Shown in pieces: positions 28,120 through 40,186 of a DNA stretch of 64,000 nt. A program made the position numbers and the translations under genes. Each line of letters starts with the position of its first letter. The stretch's first letter is position 1. This DNA comes from Brachionus koreanus (Eukaryota; Rotifera; Eurotatoria; Ploima; Brachionidae). The stretch spans positions 1,632,696-1,696,695 of the forward strand of contig PJRA01000216.1 of NCBI GenBank assembly GCA_016987375.1. Direction: 5' to 3'. The notes beneath the pieces are model-generated. The model saw only the letters and a program-made list of their open reading frames with translations, was not told the origin of the DNA and made no database searches.

Positions 28120-31100
28120 TGTTGAATCGAAACTAAACCAAATTCTCACATAAAAGCATAAATGTTAATTCATGTGATTACGCGTTGGCACAAAAAAGAG
28201 CTCTTTCGCGGAAAAAAAGCCAAAATGTCGAGAGGCAAAAAAAACAATTTTGGAAAAATTCTCACGTTATTTACTGTTAAAAAATCTAAACAAAAAGATT
28301 AAAAAATTTACTCGAGTCCATGTAAAATAGACAGTGTGTGTGTGTGTATCGCGTGAACAAATGGTGCTGTCATGGACGCTATGAAACGCACACAGACACC
28401 CTGTGAAGGAATTTTTTAATTAACAAAGCAATCAACTAGTGTAAGAGAAAAAATATTTTCAAAATCTATTTTTGTATATAAAATTTTTGGTTTGTTCTTT
28501 CGCTTTATTTCTAATTGTCTACTCTCACTGGTTCAGACCAATTCATATTATAATATTTATATTTAAGGCTTGCTTCATTCGTTGAGCCTAAATATTATGC
28601 CCATAAACGTATGAGTACATGGTATGAATATTTGCATTAATTATGCTAATCTATCAAATGATTGGGTAAGGCTTGATTCAAATCATATGTATTATAATAT
28701 GTCAACATGAAGTTTGGATTGAAAAACAGCTGAGAGAGGCCAGAATAGATTAACATAATTAGCTTTTAAGGAACAAAAATCAATAATTTGAAATACACGG
28801 GAGGAGTTAGTTAGCTGACATTGAGATCTGCCAATAGAGTTGGATATTATGTCTGATAATCAGCTGATAGAGTCGCGTGAGGAATCCGTGAGCTGCCAAC
28901 GCATCATTAACTTTGATGATTGACCAGTGTTGTTGCCCACAAAAATTCCACACAGACAAACCATATCTGAAAGAACATTAGCTCGGTACACAAAATAAAT
29001 AAATAAAAATAAATACCAAAAAAAGATGACGATGGCCAGTGACATCTTGCTAATTGTAAAATAGATTCTGTTGTGAATATTTTCTATACATATTTGAAAG
29101 TTAAAAGATGCACTTTAAGCTCATCATTATGATTTTTAGAGCTTTTTTTTGATAATAGTACATAACTAAAATACTAGAAATTCTAAGCAACCAAAAATTA
29201 TTAATACTTGAGAATTTTATTTCTCTAATTTAGAATAAAATGTGATTTCATCTATGATTAGCTGAGTGGTTAGTGGTATAGTGTTCAGCTCGTATTTAAA
29301 TTTTTTTTTCAAAATTCATTATTTCCATATTTCTAAATTAATTTTTAATTTCAAAGAATTTTATATAGAAACTTTTTATCTAACAAATAGCATTTTAAAG
29401 TCATCTGACTCTTGAAATTGTCAGTCAAAATTAAGACAAGAAAAATAGAGACCGATAATTTTGACATTTCTAATCAAAAAGATAAAAGTCTTTGAGTGAA
29501 AAATTAAGATTCTTGTATCTTAGTATTATTTTAACAAAAAAAAGCTATAAAATTTTCCAAAAATTTAGAAGTCTAATGCTCTGATTGCGACTTTAAACTA
29601 AAGTTATGTATCGAACAAATTTTGTTTTTTTTTTTCTTTTTTTAATTTTGGAAATTTGCTGTTAGTTTTTATAAGAAAATTCGACCGATATTCTAAACCT
29701 ATATTTTTGGCTCAGTTTAAAAAGTAAATTTTTATTTATACAGCAAATGAATTGAATTTTAAAATAACACATATAATTCTATTAAGAATAAGCTCACTTA
29801 TTTCTTGTCATTCTTTAAAGTAAATAATATATGACAATGTTTGTTTAAGCCCTACTATTTAGTTTTCAACTAGTTAAATATTAAATTGGCTTTTGGCATA
29901 CTTGATGATTTATAGTCCATCGAATCATTGATCGCTGCGATGAGTGAATTAATTACTATTTTTGAAAATTCAATTTACTCTGATCGCTTCAAATAAGCTT
30001 AATTATTAGAAAATATTTCTCTTATATACCAAAACCAGAAACGTGGTTCTTATCAAGACCTAGAAACAAGCCTATTTAGGTTGTTGAAAAAAAAATTTTA
30101 CACTAACCAAGTGCGTAACAGCTGATATATAATTATCTTAATAACAAAGTAGAAAATTTGTGTAAAATTTTGAACTCTAAGCCATTAAGTTTAAGCTCAT
30201 CTGTTCTAGATCATTAGCTATCTATTTAATCTAGAAAAAAAAACGTGGCTCGCAAAAAAACAAATACATAGCCCAAGTGTTCTAAAGAGTTATCTTAGCC
30301 TTATTTAAACTTGGCACACGTGCTAACCAAGCTACGCTTTAAGAAATATTTTAAATGAATACTTTCTACTTGCATTCTAAAAACCATGTGTTTTTTATAT
30401 TCCCTAAAAAAAATTTGCTCAATAAAAAATATAATACCAACAAAAATTCTTCTCTCTTTCTTTCTTTTTCTCTTTTATAATTTCAATTCATTCAAAATTG
30501 CTAAAATTTAAAGCTCTATTGACACAGCAGTTGTAAAATTAAGCGCGTTCACTTGGCTTCAGTCACTCGAGTAGTATTTTATGAAAGCTGATTTGGTACC
30601 ATGAAATCAATTTGAGCATAGACTATTTAAATTAAAAAAAAACAAAGTTTATCGAGCTTTACTCTCAGCTTTATTTATATACTCTCCACCTATATCTAAA
30701 TAAATTTTTTAAGTCATAGTGACACTGCTAGTCCATCTAGTCCAAAAAAGAGCAGATTTTTTTTTACTCAGTTTCAAACAAATACAGTCAGCATTCGTTG
30801 ACATATAAGCTTATCTAATAATAAAACAAAAAAAACAATAAACGTGATTGCAATTTTAATTTTTAATAATAAGTCAATTGAATTCCAGAATATGCCGTAA
30901 AAAAAGTTTATTTTGTTTTCATATCTATTATATTTTAAAAATAAAAATGAATGCCATGTATTTGAAATTTTAATATTTACTAAATAAAAAAAAAATAATT
31001 AAAAGTTTAATTCGATTTAATCAAGCTCGCATTTTATTTCTACAAGCTTTAGCTATAATCTACTCATCGCTATTAATTAAAATCAATATTTTTATATCTT

Positions 31101-32433
31101 TTTTAAAGCCATAAATGATTTGAGTTTATTCGTTCATGCTTTATTAGAGTTTGCATACTAGTTCTCTGCTTGAATTGTCAAAATATTAGGGATTATAAAT
31201 TTTACGAAAAGGTTTTACATGTCCCAGGTAAAATTATAATGACAAATTTAATCCAAGCTACCTGATTTTTTTGATAGAAAAAAAATTATTATTTTTTTGG
31301 CTAATTTAAGATAGCTAGCTATTCAGCTAGCATTAGAAAATCTATTTTAGATTCGAATACCGAACAAGATATGTTTAATTCTTTGATTTTCGGTATTGTA
31401 TTGTTTCGTTTCAACGAAATCCGCTAGGTTTTAAAAATATTTATTTTTTCCTTGTTGCTGTATGCAAATTTTTAAGAATCACCTACTTAAAGTGACATGC
31501 ATAAACTTAACTTGAAACTAATCTAACAAAACTCTGCTTCCTGATTGTAAATTTAATATCAACTTAAAAATTTAATACTAAAAATCACACATAGCAAACG
31601 TGTTAACTTAAAAAATAAGGTGAAAATTTAGTTTGAATTAAAGATATTTGTCTAAAAATTGCTTGAGATCTTATTCTTGAATTATCTAAATATAGAATTT
31701 CTTTAAATTGAACATGAGTGTGGCCTAATTTAATTTAAAAACATAATTTTTAAAACAAAAATAAAATCCTATTAGAATAAGCATTGGAATAGAGAAAAAA
31801 GTAAAATAAAAGAAAACGAGAATTTAGGGCTAAACAAAGTGGCGGTGATTGATTGCATTTAGAGATAATGGTACAGAAGATTTGGCTCATACAATTTTAA
31901 GTGTGCTTTTTAGTCGAGTCAATTTATCTTAATTGAAAAAAAAGGGATGAGAGTTGAAAGAGAAATATAATTGAGACCTTATTTATAAAAATATGGATTC
32001 CAATAAAGCCGGAAGTTGATGGGGAAATTAAAAAATTGAAGAAAACGATGATTATAAAGAAGAAATTTCAATTAAATAAGCATATTTTTGCTGTTTTAGC
32101 TAGTGTTGTTGTATGATAAATATAATTATTTTCCATCGTTTTTTTTTATTCAAATAAAAATGGCTTTGAGCCTTACTGGTTCAAAATTAATAGCAGTAAT
32201 TTAATGGCAACACACTCACACACGCACACATAGATACACATGCTCACTGAGAAATCATTTCTGTAATTACCAGAAATATATTGATTTTTAATTTTCTAAT
32301 AAAAGACCAGAATTTAATTATTTCAAAGAAGCAAGTGAGCCAAAAGAAAAGAAAAGAATTTATTTAAATTGCATGAAAAATCTTTAAAAAAAGAAAAACA
32401 AAACCTTAATAGAATTGTAAACTTAAGTACAAT
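28120..32433. other. Intergenic desert, part 1 (sestrin 5' flank)
   Basis: There are no credible ORFs. The first 300 bases are the likely sestrin promoter, less AT-rich than the rest, with a GT run at about 28337-28347. The remainder is AT-rich with simple A and T runs and a CA-rich patch at about 32212-32230. Confidence 0.5.
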
Positions 32434-32940
32434 TTAAACATGTGAGATTTGTTTTTCATCAGTTGGTCTATCGTGGTTTGCCACGTTCGAAAATTTAATC
32501 CTAAATAGAAAAAAAACAAAACATATGATTATTATAAATGCAAATCTAAAATGTAAATTTCTAAATTTACAAAACGCTATCTTGAAATTTAGACAATTTT
32601 GAAAGTAAATACCAATACTAATTATCTAATTGTCTTGAATTCTACAAGACATTTAAAAAATTCTTCTCAAATTTACTGAGCAATTAGTACTTATGCATAC
32701 AAAATGTTATTACATAATCCTGAGAGATCATTAAAAATTATTTATTTGTTTAATTAAACTATTTTGGTAACCTTTTCAAAATCGCGCTTCCAATTCAGCT
32801 GTCATAGCTATCATCCATTTTAGTTTCTAATTAAAATTCTGAATATTTGCTTTAAATTTTAGAATTTAAGAAAAAAAATGAACAAACATTTACTTTGGAT
32901 AAAACTGTATTAAATCCAGGTGAGCCATCCAAAAACACAT
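32434..32940 (-). CDS. Possible 3' end of an unidentified gene (two small exons)
   Basis: On the minus strand, 32940-32894 and 32500-32434 each follow a good acceptor (TTTATCTAG; TTTTTTCTATTTAG). They are joined by a GTAAAT donor and stay in frame across the junction: HLDLIQFYPK then IKFSNVANHDRPTDE, ending in KQISHV and a stop. Both segments are less AT-rich than their surroundings. I cannot extend it upstream with confidence, and I do not recognise the product. Treat it as a candidate only. Confidence 0.25.
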
Positions 32941-35846
32941 CTAGATAAATGTGCCAAGAAAAATTAAAATTAAAAATACCAACATGAAATTTGATCTTTT
33001 ATAGTCGGATTTTTTGACAAGCTTGTTATGTAATAGGATAAAATGAAGGGTCCTTGTGAATAAAAAAATCAGACACATCAAAATAGAATTATTAGTATTA
33101 CTATTATTATTATTATCATAATTATTATTTTGAGTATTATTTTTTTTAAATTTAAGTTTATAAAATGTCATTTTACCTTAGCACTTATTTAAATTTTGAA
33201 AATTAACCTTTTCGCTGCATTCGTTGTTATTTTAAATTTTTGGTTGTTATTGTTTTAGCTTTTTGATGAATGCGTTGTTATTTGTCAATGCGCTATTACT
33301 CTTTTCTTTTTATTATTATTATTATTTTATGCATATTTTTAATCACAAAACTAACGTTTATTTAGACTTTTATTTAAATTATACATTTATTTCAATCACA
33401 ACGAAACGATTTAGATGGCTTTTAGTAAGTCTTTCATCTCAGCTGTTTTTATAAACTAAAAATTGATTTAAAAAAATGATAAATATTTATTGATTTTGAT
33501 ACTAGTTATTGTTATGGTTTCCCATCAAGATGCCTAGCTTGAATTCCATCAAGAGACTAATTTTTATTGTTCATTTTATATTCGAAAGCTTTTAAACAAA
33601 TCCACATGCTATTTTTCATCATGATAAAATAAAAAATGTTAAACAATACCAATCTATTGAATATACGTGTTCTTCGCGAACCCTCAGAAACCATATTTTA
33701 TATCACAAATATTTGCTTTGCCATTTAGTAGATAGAAGAATTGTGTGCGCTCAAATATTTGTTTTAATAATGTTTTAGCTTAATTCAATGACAAACACAT
33801 GTGAGAATATGTCTGAGTTGACACAATCAGGCTCACTATATTGGAATCTAGTCGCTTTTGAGAATAAAATGCTCAATTATTTAGAAGCATTTGAGAGCAA
33901 ATTTAATTTTAATGAAAAAAAATAAAATTATTTCAGCTGAGATTTTTTGGCAAAATAATTGCTTCTCTACCTGGATTACTAGGTAATTACATATAATTAG
34001 GCTACTTGAATTTAAATTTATTTCTATACTGCTGATCTAAATGAAAAAAAACCGTCTTCATTTTAAATAGCTTAGATTTTATCTTAAAATTTGCTTCTTA
34101 AGCTATTTAAGATGATAAAATACCATCTTTTTTTCTGGCATATAATAATTGATTAGAAATCTTTTAAAATTTAGATTAACGGGTATAAGTTGCTCTTAAG
34201 CATTCATTTTGATAATCCGAGATTATTTCCTCGAGATTAATTTACTTAATTGAATTTCTTCCAAAAAAGTAGTCATCTTGAAACAAAATATTTTGACTTG
34301 AGATTTAAACAAACTATTTAGAATATTGATTTCTAGATCAGTCTGACATAACTTAATACACTGGTTCTTTCTTAAAACTAACTAAGAAACGAAAAATTTT
34401 TTTTTTTCATTTTGAAATTGTGATAAAAATTAAACAAAAAATACTAATTACATATGCTCAACGAAAATTTCTAATTAAAGTAATCAAATCGCCCGTTGTA
34501 TTCTAACATGCTTGACATATTTTGGAAATTTTGATAATTAGCATAATGCAACTATTTGTTGTTTGGAAATTTTTTATAATTTGTCAAACAATTTTTTAAA
34601 CGCTTTGATAAAACTAATTGAAATGCTTTATCAATCAGAGTTGTTGGAATACAACTGAGAATGAGTGAAGTGCTTAGATCTATTAAAGCCCTTGAATTTA
34701 GATTATTAGAGAGTCGTATTTTGCCGAATGTTTTATAAAATAGGAGAATTCTTTCAAATAATATTCATTCAACTATAGACTCTCGATCTGAATCAATACT
34801 TAAAACTGTCTATTAGATTAAATTAAACAAAACAACCAGCTCAATAATTGAATTGAATTGAAATTGTAATTTATTTATGAAAAAAATTAAATTGTTTATA
34901 AGAAATTTTATGCATAGAAAATTCAGTTTGGGGAATCTTTTTTGGTTATTTAAACAAGGAATTAGTCTTGATTGAAAACAAAATTTAGACTCAAACTAAA
35001 ATAATAACAAAAACGAATATTTCTGGGAATATTTTCTAAATTGAATTAGACAAATAAAATAAACTTTTCTCTTCTAAAATTTTATCTAAATCCCAAATCT
35101 AATCAATCTTCCACTTATTATTTTCAAGACTAAAGACCAATATTTGGCCTAAATTGATAATGACTTTAATTGTTTAAATCTCAAATGCATAAAATAAAAA
35201 AAAAAGAACGGTAGTAGTTATTTTGAGATTAATCAAAAAGAGCTTAAGTGCAAAAGTGAAATAAACCGAGCAATCATTAAAAAATTTACAATTAATAGCT
35301 ATTATTTTGTCTTTAAATAGTATAAGATCCGCTAAACAATGCACATAAATTTTGTAACTAGAATTTTTATTTTGCATATATCCGACTTGATGCAATGATA
35401 ATACCATTAGTTTGACGCAATTTATCAAGCCTTTTTAAGCCAATTTTACAAATAAATTTTCTTTTAATTTTATTGATAAGCATAAATCGGAAAAGCTTCT
35501 GGATTTAAATGCTGAGTCAAATCTGCCTTTTGTACAGATTTTTTTATTTCATTAAAAAATAAATTTTATAATGAAATGATAAACAAAATTCTTAACTAGA
35601 AATTAGATACAAATATAAGTTGTATATTTTTAATTGAAAAAAAAAAAAAACTATAAAACTTACAGATCAGCTTGGAAAATCGATATTAAACTTTTAATTT
35701 TTAGTTCATATTTTGAAAATGAATTAATTTTTTTTAAATTTCCGCCGGTAGTACATGCCATAGATTAATCTTTAATATGCATATTAATTAAATATACAAA
35801 AATAAGTATATTTTTTGGTTCATTTAAAATAAACATATAAAAAATA

Positions 35847-36211
35847 AAATTCCTCCGAAAATTTCGCAATAATGCCAATAATTTGTCCTCGCGAGCCATT
35901 TGAATCTATATTAACTAATCTTTAAAGCTATTTCTCTCTTCTTTTTTTGTATTTTTATTAGAATTTATTTTTATATCATTATTTTTCAACTTTAAAATTT
36001 ATTTTATTCTTTTTATGAACTTATTATAGTTGACTGAAAGGAAGGACTAAGTTCCATTCCAAACTGCCAGGGTTTATAACCCAAACTATATTTTTAATAA
36101 TAAAAAATGAAATTCCTCCGAAAATTTCGCAATAATGCCAATAATTTGTTCTCGCGAGCCATTTGAATCTATATTAACTAATCTTTAAAGCTATTTCTCT
36201 CTTCTTTTTTT
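35847..36211 (+). mobile_element. LINE 3' end inserted within a 102-bp direct duplication
   Basis: 35847-35948 and 36110-36211 are 102-base direct repeats differing at one position (GTCCTC versus GTTCTC). The 161 bases between them end with the same 3' tail as the 15.2 kb element (CTGAAAGGAAGGACTAAGTT, 36033-36052), a GGGTTTATAACCC hairpin and an AATAATAAAAAA tail. The simplest reading is a 5'-truncated LINE copy with an exceptionally long target-site duplication. The near identity of the two copies suggests recent insertion. Confidence 0.85.
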
Positions 36212-39200
36212 AAACAATTATTGTACAATTAGATTTATTTCTAAAATCAATAATTATCCTTATTTTCAATAAAACATTTAAGACTCAAAATATAGGATTT
36301 TATATTTTTAAATTTTTTAAAAAATTTGACCGTAATGAAAAATAAAAATTAAGAATTGAGAAATACAGTAAAAGAAAAAAAAATTTAGGAAATTAGATTA
36401 AAATGTGATATGCAAATTTCTTTTATTTGAGCCAAAGATCATCCAAAGATATAAAGTGATTTAAAAGTTTAGATTTTTTTTATTAAATATCAGAAAGTAA
36501 ACTAGGTTAGAAAAATATGTTTCTGTTAATCATAAAAAAAATAGCCATCCTCTTTAACTTTGGTTTTAAGAATTTCAAACATATAAAAAGCGTCATATGT
36601 TATTTATTTTTATAGCATTAATAACACTCTAACCTGTTATCTTGCTGATCCTAATTTTTTATTTTTAAATAGATAACCTTAATCTAGATAGATTGTATTG
36701 TTTTAAAATAAATTCTGTTGTCATTACACTTCATTTAAAAGTTTTATTTTCTAAATTTTTGAAAAGGAACCAGATTGCTTTGGACAATATTTTTGTAATT
36801 CACTGGTATTATGAGTTAGATCTTTAACGCTTAAGTTATAACTTATAGAACAAATAGGAAAAAATTCTATGCTAGCTCACGAAATAAAATTTCTTCTAAT
36901 ATTTGGTTTAAATATTTTGTTTGCTCATTTATGAATTTATCTAGATTGGTAGCGTTTATCCTGAGCAAATTTTCTCGCTATTTTCGTAGCTGTTTGTAAT
37001 AGACGCCTAAAAAAACTGAATAAAATACCGATTTTTTCTTATTTTTGATTAGCATTCAACAATTAAGACTCGAGTGTTATTTAAGATTTTTAATAAAAAA
37101 ATTTGTATTTATTAAAAAGTACTCCCTTAGAGCAATTAGAAAAGTCATATGGTCACACTTAAGTAAAACCTATAACCATACTATTTGTTTTTCTATCGAA
37201 AATTTTTTCAATGAAAATTTTTATCAAAATTTTTTTTCTTACAAGTTTAAATTGGATGTTTTTTTTAAATACAGGTAAATTTTAAAGACGCCAGATAACT
37301 ATTCAAACGATTTAATGTAATGCAGTTCCTTTTAATTCTAAAGAGCATATTGACTCAGCTTTTTATACTGTTTGGATAGCAATTAGCTCCGACGGGTAAA
37401 TATTTAGATAAAACTGGCAAAAAAACTCATAATTTATTTATCCGTATGATTTTTTCCTAGATTAAAACGAGTAAAATTGCCAAAATAACTTTTTATGTTA
37501 TATAAGTTATTTTTTCCTCTATTTGAATAAATATAAACTATTTTAAAAGCTGCTATCATATGCCATTTAATATTGTTTTTTCTCTAATTGCATTCTCAAA
37601 TCTCTTCGTGTTATCTAAACTCATTTTGGTAAACTAAAACCCTCCATAAAACTGATAAGTTAAAGAGTATAATATTCAAATATTGTTTATGAACAAAATG
37701 ACTTGAAAATGAAAAATAAGCATTAAAAAAATTGATTCATTTCAAGGTAAATAGTTTTTCAAACACAACTAGATATGAATTGTCTGCGCCCGTAAAGCAT
37801 ATAATTATTTTAATTAAGAACTAATTAATTTTGCTACATAAATTTTCGAAATTTTATTACCTTTAGAACAAAAAAAAAAAGTTTGAGCTCAAATTTATGA
37901 ACTGAGCAAAATTCTAAAAAATTATAAATTCAATAATCAAGATAAGATGATTAAACTTTTCAAATATTTATAGAACAAAGTTTTCAGCAAATTCATCGAG
38001 TTAAATGACACGAAAAAAAAATAAACCAAATAAAATTATCTTAGTATAGTCTAAAATTTTTAATCTATAGTCACTTGGATTAATCAGATTTTAGATTATT
38101 TAGATTTGTACCTTTGCAAACAAGTTCATGATCGAACTTAAAGCTTAAATTAAGATTTATCTTCGCTTAATTAAAATTGATGGAATAAATAAAATATTTC
38201 AAGTGTTGAAACAGTGCATGAAATAAAATTCTATTTTTTGGAGTTAAATGAAACGAAACAAAGGCGTCTAAGTGCATCCAAACCAAAAACCTTATAAATA
38301 ACTGTGTTAACCCCAGCTAAATTAAAAAAAAAGCTCTTAAAAGCGTCCAATTGTTATATAATTGCGCAATTTAAAAAATATAACTTTCATCAAGCCTAAT
38401 GAATAAGTGTTGTTTTTAACAAGTTTTTTGCCTATAATAAAAAAAATATTTTAATAAAATGAGATGAATCCTTTCATTGGTGCACTATGTCTTACACTTT
38501 ACTTACTCAGCTTCTTAAATCGAAATCAAACACAAAAATAGCATTACCCACAATATCTAAGTATCCTTTCTCTAACATAAAAACTAAAATTAAATCTTTC
38601 TAAATTTAATAAACCTTCTAAGAATTTAATCAAATTTAATTAAGGTATTTTAATGTTAAATTAAAATTTTTGAGAATAAGAATCCCAACAACTTGATTAG
38701 AAAAAAAAACTAAAATAATTGAAAAACTGGTTAAAAAAATTAAATTGAAGCGAAAACAACTTTGTGAACCTATTCAAAGGAGCATTGTTATCAATAAACA
38801 AAAAAAAACTATTCTATGTCAATTCTTGAATTTTTAAATTTTAAATATTTTTTAGGTTATAAATCAAAATTTTAATGGTTTCCTCTTTGGCAAAAAAAAA
38901 ATAAGACCTATGTTCTGAACACAAATTTATGCTAGGCAAATTTTTTCTAAGTTCAGATAATGCATTCTCGTTTTGATTGTATCTTGAATTTAAAAACTTT
39001 ATTTTTTTGATTGATAACTTATCGTCAATGTCAGAAATTTAAAATTATTAATCTTTTTTTTATTTATATCCTTCCTAATTCTAGCAGATGCATCTGCTAT
39101 TCGAATTCAAAGTAAACTTAGAATTAATTATTTAACTTTTTTAGTCCAAATATATTTTTAGATAATTTTTTTTGGTAGAGTCAAACTTTATCAGTTTTTA

Positions 39201-40048
39201 ATTAGTTTTCAGGCGTTTATTCTGTTAACCAAGAGATAATTGAATTCAAATATATTCTCAAAACAATTTTCACTCTATGACTTTTATCCGAAAGTATTTA
39301 AACTACTTAATTTGAAAATAAGATGACTTGTTTGTAAAAATTAAGTTTAGGCAAATTCCATGACAATTAGTTAAAGCCATTTGCCCTAACCCTAATTTAA
39401 GGCCTAATAATTAATTATTTGATTACAGAAAAAAATAAATCAAAATACTGGCTCGAGGGTTATAAGCTTATTCTAAGTTTTCCTCAGGTTTTTTTTTATT
39501 TTTCAAAAGTCAGACCTTTAAAATTAAAAAAAAAATGTTGAAAATAATTTAAATAATATTTTTACTAATCTAAAATTAAGGCTTTTGCTATAATATTAAT
39601 CCATATCTAGAAAATCGCAAAAATATATAATTCTAACTTAGACTTCTGACTTAAATAATTGAATTAAAGTTTATTAATAGTTGTAACACTTTTTTTCTAA
39701 TCTTTAAAACACATTTGAAAAAAATTAATCATTTTAAGAGCTCTTATAGCTTTAAACTATGATCTTGGACCATAAATCATCAAATATGTATTTTTAGAAA
39801 AAAACAAATATTTGAAGTAAAGCCGAAAATTTTTTAATATTTAGAAAGTTTTATTTAAATTGTCTTAATCTCTAAAATGAAAAGATAATTTGAAAAATTT
39901 TATAAATTATAACTGCATATCAACTGCAAACACGCCTAGCAATTTTATTCGAGATAAGTTACTCAATTGCTTAAAATAAAGAAATGAAGAAAAAATTTAG
40001 AAAATGAAAAAGAGGCGATTATTGTTTTAAGCAAATAGATATGAATAT

Positions 40049-40186
40049 ATTAAAATTTAAAAGTAAAATCCTGAAGTATTAATATATTATTGGTAGTTGC
40101 AGAAGTTTAGATCGAAATCATAAAATATTTTAATAAAATGACTTAGACTTCTGAAAATTAAAATTTAAAAGTAAAATCCTGAAGTA
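40049..40186. repeat. 30-bp direct repeat around a tiny inverted-repeat insert
   Basis: ATTAAAATTTAAAAGTAAAA plus TCCTGAAGTA occurs at 40049-40078 and 40157-40186. The 78 bases between contain CAGAAGT near the left and ACTTCTG near the right, a short imperfect inverted repeat. This could be a miniature insertion or a local tandem duplication. Confidence 0.6.

Noticed and set aside
28860..29045. 61-codon minus-strand ORF with a hydrophobic N-terminus
   Set aside because: Possible splice sites inside it do not keep the frame, composition matches background and no family is evident. Not called.
29259..29276. tRNA A-box-like sequence (TAGCTGAGTGGTTAGTGG)
   Set aside because: No B box (GGTTCRA) and no acceptor-stem pairing downstream; only a fragment, if tRNA-derived at all.
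32941..33171. 76-codon minus-strand ORF with an Asn run
   Set aside because: The Asn run comes from an ATT microsatellite and the hydrophobic rest from T-rich DNA; probably chance.
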